Source: Bryopsis sp. KO-2023
Lineage: Eukaryota; Chlorophyta; Ulvophyceae; Bryopsidales; Bryopsidaceae
Length of the DNA: 64,000 bases
Assembly: GCA_030272585.1 (NCBI GenBank)
Contig: BSYQ01000006.1
Coordinates: 1,699,001 to 1,763,000, forward strand
Direction: 5' to 3'
A program made the translations under genes and the position numbers. The number at the start of each line of letters is the position of its first letter. Within the stretch, counting starts at the first letter, position 1. Positions 1-11,349 of this stretch are shown here, in pieces. The notes beneath the pieces are model-generated. The model made no database searches. It was given only the letters and a program-made list of their open reading frames with translations, and was not told where the DNA came from.

Positions 1-46
1 AACTAAGGGATTCGAACCCTTAAACTCGTCCTAACGAGTTGCCTCT
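1..46 (-). ncRNA. tRNA-like foldback, truncated by window edge
   Basis: On the minus strand this reads as an acceptor-like strand, a hairpin closed by ACTCG/CGAGT whose loop contains GG, and a T-arm with stem TAAGGG/CCCTTA and loop TTCGAAT. The last acceptor bases lie outside the window. It is the same structure as 39731-39778, differing in the hairpin loop. There is no anticodon arm, so it is not a translating tRNA gene. Confidence 0.5.
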
Positions 47-546
47 TTTCTACCGGAGAAACCTCCCCGAAGGGAGGAAAGAACCGGGAACTCTCAGCTC
101 CGCCTCGGTAGATGACTCGACTGATCCGACCTAGGGCCGGAACAGGGAGCCACCCCGAGGAGGGCCCGGGCAAAGGATCCTCCCCAAGTCGTGATCCGGC
201 GAATCCCGGAGCCGTAGCCCCGAAACCCGCACTCGATCACGACTTAGGGATTCAACCAAAGCCAGTGAGAAGATGATTGGAAGAATTTGGGACGCTCCCC
301 AATCAATAGTTACACCCCTCCTCCTTCCCACTTTGGTTGTGCGTGGGACTTTTTGGGGTGCTCGGTCCATAGGGTGTCGCGTCACAAGAACCCGCTCGAA
401 GGTTCGAAGGTTCGTTTTATCACAATTTTACACGAAACGACCAAAGGAAACGTTCGAGCGTTTCGTTGCGACATTCGATTCAAAGAAAAGTTATCTCCAG
501 TCGTCCACCCTTGCGTTCTTCGCTTCTCCAGAATTCCTAGACCAGC

Positions 547-966
547 CTAGAGCGCGTTGCTTTCTCGCTTCTCTATCCAAAAGCAAGGGACACTGCGTTT
601 CCGCTCGCTCTTGCTGGCGTCTTCAGGCACACAGTCCAAAACGTGCTGAACGCCTCCATCGATGGTCGCCAGTGCATCAGCATCCAAAAATATCAAATCA
701 GCAGGAGCTGGAAAGTTTCGCACGTCCTCGCATCGCGCAGCCACCTCGTCTGAAAAAAAACAGTGGCTGCCTGGTGCTTCAGGCACCAACGCTGGTGCGG
801 TACAAACTCAACGCAGTGTAAGCCGCGTTTGCGGAAAACTTTATGGACCCCTCGCAAACAAGCCTTAAACAAGCAAGTGTTTTGATCACCCTGGTCTTCT
901 TTGGCACCAGCGGCGGCCAGCAGCACAAGCACCAGAAATTCGCTCCACATTGGAGCGACGCGTCAT
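547..966 (-). pseudogene. Broken copy of a small secreted-protein gene
   Basis: The minus strand carries the same hydrophobic signal-like segment (WSEFLVLVLLAAAGA) and a downstream exon-like stretch (GGVQHVLDCVP) as the intact-looking copy at 38802-39228. Relative to that copy, about 5 bp are missing just after the start codon, which shifts the frame. I infer a dead duplicate. Confidence 0.5.
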
Positions 967-1383
967 AAATTGTTACGAATATTGGCTTGTCAGAGTTCGC
1001 GAATTCCGTTCCTGGACAGGAAAGAGGCGGTCGGTGAGTGGGATATTTTCCAACAGGGGGAGGCGAAGAGTTGAGAGAGAGCTCGCTTTTCTTTGCGGCT
1101 CGTTCCTCAGGCATCGCACGGAGTGAAGCTGCAATGGCGTCCCAGATCCAGTACTGGACCCTTGTCAAGTTTCAGCTCGCGATGTAAGCGCAGAAACGAT
1201 TGATTGCTTTTACTTCCATTGGCATACGATTGCGGCGGCAGTGTTGAAACTGGGAGGAGAAACCCAGTCTCCCCACTGGTGGTTTGTGTGGGGTGGGGTC
1301 TGAGCTGTTTAAAATGAAAATTGTGAGGTTAGTGGAACCTGTGTTGGGAAAAAATTCAAGAAGGTGCGACGATAAGGCGACCT

Positions 1384-2400
1384 TCATTATAATAAAAATC
1401 CATGTTGTTCTTGGAGAGGTGGGGGGGGAAGTGGAGGGAAGTTCCCCATTGAACCAGTTGAGCAGATGGCCCAGTTGAGATTCTGTGTAAGGTCCACAAC
1501 ATCCATACCTGGGCATGCTATTCCTGTTCGATGATTTGCCTCGATCGAGTTTGTGGATTTCTGGTAGCAAGGTTTCAGAGAAATCGTGTTGCCATCATGA
1601 TGATCAGTCCAGTCCAGTCCCCACACAAACCTGCGCCAGTTTCGTGCTATATTTTTCAGACATGAGGCTGGTCGGCGCACAGTTCCAGCAATTGAGACTA
1701 TGAGGCTCCAAGAAGAGCTCCATGCCACTCGACAGCACGACCCTCAGCTGACAACAAAACATCAAAACTTCCCCTCCTAACTCTCAATCACCAGACATAC
1801 GATCCACATCTTACCATTCCCAAAACGAGATCCACGCTCGTTCGAGTCATCGTCTCGCTATCCGTTTCGTTCCACACCATTGATTGACACCGTTTGGGGG
1901 CATGGGGCAAGAGGTGCTTGCACCACTGGCCTGGGACCTTCAACAAAGAGCAGTTCCAGGCAGGAATAGGAAGACGCAAAGAAAAAGTTGTGTGGACACA
2001 TCATTGTTTCCACACTGGTGGCGGCGTGCAGATTTCGGGAAGTGGATGTTTTTGAGAGAGGGGCAGGTGTGTGTGCACAGCAAACGGTGCCGATCGCCCG
2101 CACTTGGAAGAGCATTTGGACAAACTTGGTTTTGCTGGTGGTGGCGGTCACCACGGTGGTGGTTGCGAAAATAATCCTCCCTCCAGCTGGTTGCGTTGTG
2201 GTTCATCGATTATCTCTTCTTTTTTTACGATGAAAGGATGCTGGAAAAACGTCCCAAAGCCAGGTGGCGGCGCGCTTTGTGGTGGTGAGGAGTACGGGGT
2301 TCAGGAGCTGTCTTTCGTCGTGAGACGTTGCAAACGCAAGTTGCGTTGTTCCGGTCCACCAGTGTCGAAATGTTGAACAAAACGCCCAAGTCGAGACGCA
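1384..2400 (+). repeat. Dispersed repeat R1, copy 1
   Basis: Related sequence recurs at 3949-4893, 35045-36001 and 42084-42750, and reversed at about 5340-5950. The copies share recognisable blocks, such as the one around GGTCCACAAC (1492-1501) and the one around GGGGGCATGGGGC near 1897. No intact protein reading frame is conserved among copies, and the open frames look fortuitous. I see no terminal structure that identifies the class. Confidence 0.7.
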
Positions 2401-2778
2401 AAGGTTTGACCCCAGGAAAGCGAAAACAAAAAAGTGACAAAACCAGAAACCAGATCCCCGTTGAAATACAGGGGACAGTTTTGTGTTGTTTCATTCCCCT
2501 TCAACCTCTCCGATTAGCGCGTCTACAAAAAATGCAAGGAATTTCAAATTAAATATTAGGGAAAGTTGCTCAAGCCACAAGATTTCAAAAAAAAAAAAAA
2601 TGCAAGTGCATACTTAAGTACACCACTGGTACATGGCTGAAACCAGGCGCAAAAATTCCCTATTCTCAAAGTGCTTGGAGGGAGAAACTCGAATGAAATA
2701 TTGATTCTGTGGGTGATAATCTGAGGGACCCCAGAAGCGACGAGCTTTTTTTCATCCAAACGGAGGAAATTGCGGCTG

Positions 2779-3429
2779 TCATGACAGGATCAAAAAGGAA
2801 GAGAGGAAGTGGTAACATAGCGATGCTATGATGCAGTGGCTGTTCAGCATTGTATTGTTTCCACTGGTGCATCCACTCGAAATTGCATTCAACTTGAAGC
2901 AAACAAGGCTCCTTCTTGGGTTCACAAGTGGAACATTGTGGAGGGGAATGCTATCAATTTTGCACCTGGTGCATAGAGATGTGGCTGCCACGATTTTTTG
3001 ATCAGCCCATTCACCCTCCTGACTCTGTTTCACCCTGAAATGTGTTGTCCAACCATTGCCAATCATGACTGGTTTCCAGAAGGAAACCACTAGGTCGTTT
3101 TTCTGCACACAGACTAATAGATAGAAGCCACAGTTTTTTCCTCGAAGAAAAAGAAAAGAAAACACCCATGTTTGTTTCAACGATCGCAGAAAAGCTGTGA
3201 TCACCGAACTGGAGGAGCTGAAACCACAAGCTTTCAGAAATCTGTCGGGCGATGGTTTTGATGCTCGTCTCAAAATCGAAAGCTCTCTCACCAAACCCAA
3301 ATCCTCCAGCTCTGCCCTGAAGTTCGTCTCACGTTCTCTGCACTCCTCATGCTTCAACTTCTTTCTCGACGTTTCGACAAAGATATCTGCGTGCGAATCA
3401 AACACGCCATTGTTTTCACTTCGACACAC
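2779..3429 (-). CDS. Repeat-borne hypothetical protein, R2 ORF copy 1
   Basis: A 216-codon open frame on the minus strand of repeat R2, not recognised. It aligns in frame over about 190 codons with the 246-codon frame at 37686-38426. At least one length difference is an in-frame loss of two residues. The shared central part includes RRASKPSPDRFLKACGFSS and an aromatic/hydrophobic stretch. Just upstream, this copy is 2 bp shorter than the other one, so the upstream start used there is out of frame here. It could be a real multicopy gene or a frame open by chance in young repeats. Confidence 0.3.
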   Translation of the reverse strand: MCRSENNGVFDSHADIFVETSRKKLKHEECRERETNFRAELEDLGLVRELSILRRASKPSPDRFLKACGFSSSSSVITAFLRSLKQTWVFSFLFLRGKNCGFYLLVCVQKNDLVVSFWKPVMIGNGWTTHFRVKQSQEGEWADQKIVAATSLCTRCKIDSIPLHNVPLVNPRRSLVCFKLNAISSGCTSGNNTMLNSHCIIASLCYHFLSSFLILS

Positions 3430-3550
3430 CCTGCGCGTGTTGCTTCTGTGAGGAGTTTCTGGGGGTGCTGAGACAACGATGAGTCATCAAATGAAGCGGG
3501 TATTTGAGTGTCAGCTCGCCGTAGGTCATCGCTCGTGTCCCCCTTCGCTT

Positions 3551-3615
3551 GGTTCAGAGGTTTAACGTGAATCTCTGTTAATCAAGTGGCGGGGGTTCGA
3601 GCCGACCTCTGAACC
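3551..3615 (+). ncRNA. 65-nt tRNA-like foldback in repeat R2
   Basis: The ends GGTTCAGAGGT and ACCTCTGAACC pair perfectly over 11 bp. Inside lies GGTTCGAGCC, a match to the RNA polymerase III B-box core, and CTGTTAA, which resembles a tRNA-Asn anticodon loop, but the arms around it pair poorly. It is most simply a decayed tRNA-derived or SINE-like module. Copies occur at 7925-7989 (reversed) and 38448-38512. Confidence 0.45.
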
Positions 3616-3948
3616 ATGACGTCTGAAGACGTTGATAGAAGCGCCAAGGCGTGGACAGAGGCCGGGTCTCAGGCGGTGGGGGGACGCTCCCACCCGGGAA
3701 GACGGGTTATGCTAAATTTTTGTTTTTTTTGCTTGCATGCTTGCAGGCTGGTTTGTTGGTCTGTTGGTTGCTTGTGTGTGTTTTTGTGTATTTTGGGGCC
3801 CCTGAATTGGTGGTTGACTGCATCTTTGGATACAGTGCATGCATATTTTTGTGGTCGGAACGTACGTGATTGCAATGAACATAACTTCCAGTGGGGTGAT
3901 GAAACCATTCTCACAGTCAATCAATCAATCGATCACTGGAACTGTGAG

Positions 3949-4893
3949 GCTCCAAGAAGAGCTCCATCCCACTCGACAGCACCACCCTCAGTTGACAACA
4001 AAACATCAAGATTTCCCCTTTCCTCCCCCCACTCTCAATTATACGATCCACATCTTCCCCTTCCCAAAACGAAAACCACGCTCGTTGGAGTCAACGTCTC
4101 GCTATCCGTTTTGTTCCACACCATTGATTGACACCGTTTGGGGGCATGGGGCAAGAGGTGCTTGCACCTCTGGCCTGGGACCTTCAACAAAGAGAAGTTC
4201 CAGGCAGGAATAGGAAAGTTGCGTCACAGACAACAAGTTTCCACGCTGGTGGCGGCGTACGGACTGTGGGACAAGTGGATGTTTTTCGGGGGCGCGGGTG
4301 TGTGTGCACAGCAAACTGAAAAACCATCCTTCCACCAGCTGGTTGCGTTGTGGTTCATCGATTATCTCTTCTTTTTTATGATAAAAGAATGTTGGAAAAA
4401 CGTCCCAAAGTCAGGTGGCGGCGCGCTTTGTTTCAACACAAACACATTTGAAGCGGACAAAAAGCCAAACGAAAACAAAAACTCGAGACACGCCCACCCT
4501 CTGCCTCGCTTCCCCCCACGCGTGGGCCGGTGCCCACTGTCGACACCCTTGGTGTACACTCTCAGCAGTCGTGAGACACCTCCAGGGAGGGCCCTTTTTG
4601 TGCTCACGAGTGCGTCATCAAGTGTACACTATTAAATGGGGTATTCAACCAAGTCGTGTAAAGTGGTTGGCCAAAAAGTCGACAGAGACGACACAAGCGT
4701 TTGTCACTTCTTACTTCGCTTGCGTGGCGCGTTCTGTGGCTGCAAATCGCCCCACGTGATGCGACCCCTTGAGCTCCAACGTTGAGCGCGATCACTTCCA
4801 AGAGCCGAGAACCTTGAATCTAGTGATCAAGTCCGACACACAGGGTGCCTCCTTGGGCGGGGTTTGGAAGGAACGCCAGTCTGACGTGGATCC
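3949..4893 (+). repeat. Repeat R1, copy 2, near-identical to 35045-36001
   Basis: From the GAGGCTCC block near 3952 to GACGTGGATCCC at about 4882 the sequence matches 35045-36001 almost base for base, especially 4340-4890. The flanks differ on both sides. This is a recent duplication of about 950 bp; 1690-2400 is a more diverged relative. Confidence 0.9.
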
Positions 4894-5339
4894 CAATTCA
4901 CTGCTAAAGTTTCGACAACGCCCGTTCAGAAAAGGAAAGCAAAAACAAACCAAAAATTACATCGAAAACACAAAAACAGAGGCAACATCAACGAACATGA
5001 GCACATCATGAGACTCTGTGAGACTCGGCCAATCTTTGATTGGCAACCCCCCCCCCCCCTCCATCAAAATCTTATCGCCCAAGAAGATAAGAGCCAAGAA
5101 TTTTCCACTGCCACGAAAATACCAGGAGTAATCCAAGCAATTAAAATACAGGTCTCTATATGCCTTTTCAAAAGGAAACACCGAAGAAAGACAGGGGGTT
5201 CAATCAGAATAAAAGCCATTGGTACACCCCTGATCTAGTATGGCCCATACAAAAATAGGTTTGCTTCAAAACTTCATCGACAGGTGGGAAAAAATCATGC
5301 ACGCTGGAAAAATTGCACAACTTCCAGTAGGGTGTGTTA

Positions 5340-5950
5340 GGCTTGTCCCATACGCCAGGGATATTGTTTTTGAAATTTCTGTAGGGGGCTGAGGGATGTG
5401 GAGGTAGTTGTTTGTACAAAGAGTTGGAAATGTTGATTGGGGAACTGTATTCTATAGAATTCTGTATTCTGTATTGTAGCAAGGAGGAGAGCCAGGCATG
5501 TTCTCAGTTGGTTCTTTTTGGAGGAATACCTGTGGATGTATTGCAACGCACCTCCATTCCAGAACTGTGGACGGAGGGATACTTCTAGCGTCTGAGAGGA
5601 TGTGTAATATTTTAGAGTAGTTATGATTCTGCTGCCGGTCGGAAGGAGTGGAGTGTGGATTTTGTTTTGGGAATGGGAAGATGTTGATCTTATGTTTGGC
5701 GATGAAGAGTGGGGAGGAAGAATTAGGATGGAAAGGTTTGATGTTTTACTGTTAACTAGAAACAGATTGGGTTGGGAGTTCTTATTGGAGCTGCGCAGTT
5801 CCAATTTCTGGAACTTTGTGTCGACCAGCCTCCTGTCTGACAAAACAAAACTGGTTTGTGTCGAGACTGGACTGGATTGGTGGCAACACGATTTCTCTGA
5901 AACATTGCCACTGGAAATCCACAAACTCGATTAAGGCAAATCATTGAACA
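5340..5950 (-). repeat. Repeat R1-related segment, reversed
   Basis: This is the reverse complement of material found at 42084-42720, including the blocks around CTCTTTGTACAAAG and around CACAAACTCGA. The 195-codon minus-strand frame here is not preserved in the other copy, so I do not call it a gene. A 15-base C run lies at 6059-6073, just downstream. Confidence 0.65.
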
Positions 5951-7660
5951 GGAATAGCATTCCTGCGGTATGAATGTTGTCGGCCTTACAAAAAGATTTG
6001 TTTGTAAGGTCCACAACAAATCTCAACTGAGCAACTGCTCAGGTTCGATGGGAAAATCCCCCCCCCCCCCCCCGTTATTATTTTTTTTGCAAATTTAGGC
6101 CTTAAAAAAAGTTTACCGAGTATTTTTTCGGGCCACAAAAGAGCCACACGCAGACGCTCGCATCCATGAAAAAACATCGATGATTCCACAAAACTCCCCA
6201 GCTGGGAAATCGATCTTGCGTTCAGAACCTTGCAATTAGTACGGGCCACATTCTTTCGAACAAAGTGGGACGACAAAAGGGCCACAAGAAGATAAGAAAA
6301 ACTACACCCCCTCCCTCCAAGAAAACAGATATTAATATTAAAAATGAAGGTCCCCCTATCGTCACACCGTTTTGAACTTTTTCTTGTGTCGTCGATTTGC
6401 TCCAGCTAATTTCTCGTCGGACTCCTACCCATAATTCTGTAAAGAAATCATTGCAATCCATTTTCATTAAAACAAAACAGAAAATAATTAGGACTCCAGG
6501 GTATAACAATTTTTCGTATATTTTGATTTGAAAAGTTTTTCAACCCAACAGAAATAGACAAATCCCTCTTTCTTTTCCATGAATGATGGACTTGCACCCA
6601 CATCACCAACCATCGCCGCCGTTTCCTGACACAGGTTCCACTAACCACACAATTTTAAGCAAGGCGGCAAGGTCTGTTCATGAACCTCTTCTTCTTGTTT
6701 TTTCTAATCAATTATCGAAGTCAAATTATCACAGTTCTACGATCTTCCACAAAACTTAGAAACTTGGCGTTTCATCCAGTTTCTTTCCCTTGAGGAAATA
6801 CGGGGAAGGAAACTGTTTACTGACATCCTGATTGGAATATTTAAAAAAAAAGTTCAGTGCCGTGGACGAAGGCATTTTCGCTTCAGTCTTTCCCCGCCAA
6901 CCATGAAAACCCCACACACGATGCTCTAAATCCAGCCTGCGAAACGACTAACGAATTGGAGCAGCCCGAGCTGCTGGTTAAAAAACAACAACAAATATCA
7001 AGACAAGAATCCACGATTACTCCGGGCAGATCCCGCTCGATGGTGATCTCTTTTTGCCGAGTTTTGTTGTTGTCATTATTATTATTAGCTTTCAACCCCA
7101 CTCCTTTTCAGAGTTCTTTTGCTCTTCTTTTCGTCGTTTCTTTTATTCTTTTTTTCTCATTACAGCTGTCGGTTTAGCTTTACGTTGAAACGTTTCAATT
7201 TTTATGTTGGCCGCTGTGTTGGTCGAGGAATGTCAGTAAAACGAGCAGAATGAATTTGACAGATCCTTTCTGCTCAATATTGACCATTTTTGCATGTTGA
7301 TGATACAGGTCCCTGTGTTTGTCCATCAATGACTCCAGCGATGTTTAATTTTTCCTTTCCAAAGCAGAAAAAGCTAGAAATTCTCAGGATGATTTGCAAG
7401 GTTGTGTTGGTTCGCCCCAGGCACCTGGCATCAAAGGAAAGATAACATAAATAAAATACATCGCATGCACAGAGAAGATACTCGATATTCAGAATGCATC
7501 CTTTTTTTTGTCTTCACTTTCATTTTTCTCTCTTTCACTTGAAGCGCTAACAGCTCCGTCACGCGTCTGTCCGATCCTTAACGACTCTAGGAGTCCAAGT
7601 CGAAGCGCAGAGCAAGAAGACACTCTTGCTCAATCGTTGTTCTCACAACGATCCCTGTGT
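5951..7660. other. Repeat scraps, no gene seen
   Basis: I see no coding exon. Short blocks match other parts of the window. Bases 6600-6660 are the reverse of about 1290-1340. Bases 6900-6970 resemble 41260-41330. Bases 7030-7110 are the reverse of 41060-41145. Bases 7540-7640 are the reverse of about 40310-40360. The stretch looks like rearranged remains of the same dispersed repeats. Confidence 0.5.
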
Positions 7661-7666
7661 GTTCAT

Positions 7667-8415
7667 TGCAATCACGTACGTTCCGACCACAAAAATATGC
7701 ATGCACTGTATCCAAAGATGCAGTCAACCACCAATTCAGGGGCCCCAAAACACACAAAAACACACACAAACAACCAACAGACCAACAAACCAGCCTGCAA
7801 GCATGCAAGCAAAAAAAATAAAAATTAACATAACCCGTCTTCCCGGGTGGGAGCGTCCCCCCACCGCCTGAGACCCGGCCTCTGTCCACGCCTTGGCGCT
7901 TCTATCAACGTCTTCAGACGTCATGGTTCAGAGGTCGGCTCGAACCCCCGCCACTTGATTAACAGAGATTCACGTTAAACCTCTGAACCAAGCGAAGGGG
8001 GACACGAGCGATGACCTACGGCGAGCTGACACTCAAATACCCGCTTCATTTGATGATTCACCTTCTCAGAAGCAGTTTTTATCGACGAAACGTCGAGAAC
8101 GACTTTGGAGAATGGGGAATGCAGAGAAAGTCGAACAACGTGAAAGTGCGCTTTTGAGACGAGCATCAAAACCATCGCCCGACAGATTTCTGAAAGCTTG
8201 TGGTTTCAGCTCCTCCAGTTCGGTGTTCACAGCTTTTCTGCGAACAACATGGGTGTTGCAGTTCTGCCTTTTTCTTTTCTTTTTCTTCGAGAAAAAAAAA
8301 CTGTGGCTTCTTTTTAGTCTGTGTGCAGGAAAACGACCCAGTGGTTTCCTTTTGGAAACCAGTCATGACTGGAAATGGTTGGACGACACATTTCAGGGTG
8401 AAACAGAGTCAGGAG
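7667..8415 (-). repeat. Dispersed repeat R2, reversed copy 2
   Basis: Reverse complement of 2950-3876, shortened internally. Its inner end abuts the PMP-like gene at about 8415, and the last codons of that minus-strand frame (8393-8415) are repeat sequence. The repeat junction therefore seems to truncate the PMP-like gene. Confidence 0.8.
7925..7989 (-). ncRNA. 65-nt tRNA-like foldback, reversed copy
   Basis: Identical 11-bp closing arms and B-box-like core to 3551-3615, in the reverse orientation within the reversed R2 copy. Confidence 0.45.
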
Positions 8416-11147
8416 TACCCCCTCCTGATTTTGTTGCTGTGCATCCGATGATGCTGGAATTCCTGAGGGTCACTTGAGTGCTTGTGTAGCTGATTGGGCT
8501 CTTTTTGCTGATTGCATGCTTATCATCCCCAGCACTGTTGGAATAAAAATGACAGGATTGACACTCCAGCTCTGTCTCTTTTATATCAATGGCCCCTCCT
8601 CCATCCGTTGCAAGGTTTTCCAAAAAGTGTGCTTGGTTGATCACAGGCGGCCTCACAGAAAGGAACCAGGTTTCCAAGCAAGTGAATGAGGCAGCACCTC
8701 CCCACCTTGCTTTGTTTTTTGAAAATACATTTTTCTTCAATGACATTATTCCATTATAATAATCAGGCGTACCGACACCTGTCAGTGCCCCTCTTTTGAG
8801 GGTCAACCCCAGAAAAAAATTGGAGTAATGTACTGTCAGTTCCCAAACATCTTTAGCATACAGGGCTCCTCCACTTCCTGCCTCGTTTTTTGAGAAAGTA
8901 CAGTTTTTGATTGCTGAAACCAGCTCAATCCCTTTCATCATCATAGCTCCACCCATCCCATGAAAGCTTGCAAGTTTAACGTGTTCCACACCTCCAACGG
9001 CCTTGTTTTCAAAAAATCCTCAAGAACGAAGAGTAATTGTTGAGATTTTTTCTGAAAAGGAGTACCCCTCAACCTGAAAAAACAAACAGGATCTATATTC
9101 TTTAGAAGGAAATGGACCTTGCTCAGATTTCCTATTGTTGCAACCGCAAATTAGCTCTGCAAATGTAAGCAAAGGAAATAAGAAAACAACCAACGGTAAT
9201 CGAGGTTTCCAGGGTGGGCTGTGTCTATGGATGGTGGGGATGTTTATGTTGATGATTGTTACTTCAAGGGGAATGTAGCTTGGGAGCGGGGTGGAGCCGT
9301 GTGTGCAACAGTAAGCGCGGTTACAATGTCCTCGCAAGCTACATCAATTGCCCTTGTTTCCTGTTCATACTTTCACCACCTCTATCTTTGAAAAGCACCA
9401 AGATAAAGTGAATTTGAAAACAATAACCTCATGCCCACAAGAGACGGTTAGGAGATATCTCTGAAGTTTTGGAAATGTCGACCTTTGTGAGTCACGAAAA
9501 GGAAAAAACGTTCAAAAATATATTTCACACCTGTATGGCTACAGCTCCACCAGCATCAGCATAGTTTCTGTGAAAGATGCTCTTGGACACATCCAAGGCT
9601 GCATGAGATTCAACAGAGGGAAAAAAATATATATCACCCCCTCTACCCTCAGATCCTGCTGTTGCATAGTTGTCAACAAATGAAGAATTAAATATTTGGA
9701 GTTTGGACAATTCCGTGGCATAGATGGCTCCACCCCTGTAACCCCAGTTACCTATGAAGTTCGAACTCTCGATTGATACATTCAAACTTGGACCAGAAAA
9801 ATACAGGGCACCCCCCTCTTCACCAGAACAAAAAACAGTCCCCCCTTCGTCTTTTCCCCCTTTTTTCAAATGTACATCCAGCCACGTGAACCTCATAGTT
9901 CTTCTCAAGGTCCAGACTCTAATCATACACACACCAAAAAAACGTTTGCTTGAAAACATATGTCGGATTTGGAAGGTAAGAAAAAAAGCAACCAAAGATT
10001 CGCAAAGATGGTATCTCGCTAAGATGAAGTGATTAAAAAAAACATTTTTTTGTTACAAGATATAGCTCGAAAAGCAAAAGGACAGAAAAATCAATCCAAC
10101 AAGGAAATGAAGCATCTTCTTATTTGAGCCTCCCTCTACAAGTGATTGTCAAACCTTGGATTTATATAAAGCAAAAAAAACTTACCTCAGCATAGATTGC
10201 ACTTCTGTCCCCATCAGCTCTGTTTTTTTCAAAGGTGCTTTCCCTAATTGTGACATTGAAAAATGGCATCTCCACTTTCCAAGGCTACATTTCTGGTGAA
10301 CTTGGAATCCAATATTGTTGCTTCCGAATTATTCAGAGCAGCGATGACCCCTCCCCAAGACCTAGTATTGTTTATGGCTTTAACATTCAACAGCCTGAAT
10401 TCAGACTGGGCAGCTGGATGCCCTGCAGGTCCTCCACCAATGTTTTCATTTCCCTCGAACTCCACATTCTCCAGAGTGACATTCGTCGAGTTTTGCACAT
10501 GAATCAGACCCTCTATAGAATTAAGGAAGCACCCCTTGAAAACAAGGGTTGAAAGTGTCACATCATTACACCTGCTTTCCACAACCAAACACACCCAATT
10601 CAATAATTTGCACGTTTCCTTAAGGGCTTTCAACAGGGCAATTAAGTCCAGGCATCTTATGTGGAAAGCCCCTTTTCGTTCGTCGCCAGGACACTGAAAT
10701 GATGCTCAATTTCCTTCGATGGTGATGGGACTCCTGAGTTTCACAGCATCCTCCAGTACCACGTCTGGCAGATCGAATTCCAGGACCCCACCACGAGGCA
10801 CGCAATTTGCCAACGTCTCATTATCGTTGTTCAGCTCCTTCAGTCCAGGATCACTCGCGCATAAACTCCGACCACCGCGCGGACGGCCTCGCACCCCGAC
10901 CCACCTACCATCCAACCGCACAAGACGTTGAATATTCAATACAACCGTTGCGGCTGCTGATATGAATACGGATCCAAAACGTAACGCCTGAATGGGCTTC
11001 TTTGCGAGGTGCTTGATCGATGATCCACATGTCAAGGAACCCGCGCGGGAAATACACGTTGTGTAGAAGAACAAAGACGAACAAGCCAACACTGACCAGC
11101 AGAGTCGGATTGAGGGCGGCCGCCAACAGGCGCAACCGCCGCCCCAA
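8416..11147 (-). pseudogene. PMP-like right-handed beta-helix protein, broken copy 1
   Basis: A multi-exon minus-strand gene for a surface or secreted beta-helix protein. The amino end (11147 to about 11010) has a hydrophobic anchor (LLVSVGLFVFVLL). It is followed by a conserved block ending SPITIEGN near 10709. Exon-like stretches at 10244-10633, 9525-9960 and 8416-8989 repeat GGAI/GGAL and FxxN motifs, as in polymorphic membrane protein (PMP) repeats, with many NxS/T sites. It looks dead. About 10 bp are missing near 10845 relative to the copy at 29300-29880. One exon-sized piece (9190-9400) is on the other strand. The 3' end runs into repeat R2. Family assignment is by motif only. Confidence 0.65.
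9190..9400 (+). other. PMP exon in opposite orientation inside the minus-strand gene
   Basis: On the plus strand, 9213-9310 reads GDVYVDDCYFKGNVAW followed by GGAVCATV and a donor ACA/GTAAGC. It is closely related to the plus-strand exon at 31276-31373 (LHVDDCYFKGNVAW). Flanking non-coding sequence up to about 9400 also matches the region after that exon. The surrounding gene lies on the minus strand, so this segment is inverted within it. Confidence 0.65.
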
Positions 11148-11349
11148 ACTTATTCGATGTCACATCGGTGGTAAGTTTGATTTTGCTTGTGCTCTTGAAT
11201 GATCTCGACTGGCCCTCCTCCTCGGATACTGCGGCTAGAAAAAGTTTCAGATCCAAGTCTTTTTCGAGATTGTCTGCGATTCGATCGAACGCCATTTCTG
11301 TCGCCTTTCCTGCACCTTGTGGATTTTCACGGTTTCGATCGCGCAATAT

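Larger units (their letters stand above)
1..987 (-). repeat. Inverted copy of repeat A (partner 38779-39775)
   Basis: This stretch is the reverse complement, with scattered differences, of 38779-39775. It contains the tRNA-like foldback at its left edge, a GC-rich block around 60-240, and the degraded secreted-protein reading frame. Homology probably continues beyond base 1, because the partner repeat continues past 39785. The two arms are about 38 kb apart in opposite orientation, so recombination between them would invert the intervening DNA. Confidence 0.9.
2700..3875 (+). repeat. Dispersed repeat R2, copy 1
   Basis: Near-identical sequence lies at 37608-38779 in the same orientation and at 7667-8415 reversed. 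The repeat carries a minus-strand open frame (2779-3429) and a 65-nt foldback (3551-3615). It ends in a T/G-rich stretch around 3715-3790. All three copies share the right end near the ACGTACGT block at 3861. Confidence 0.85.

Noticed and set aside
5337..5924. 195-codon minus-strand frame
   Set aside because: Lies in repeat R1; the related copy at 42.1-42.7 kb does not keep the frame.
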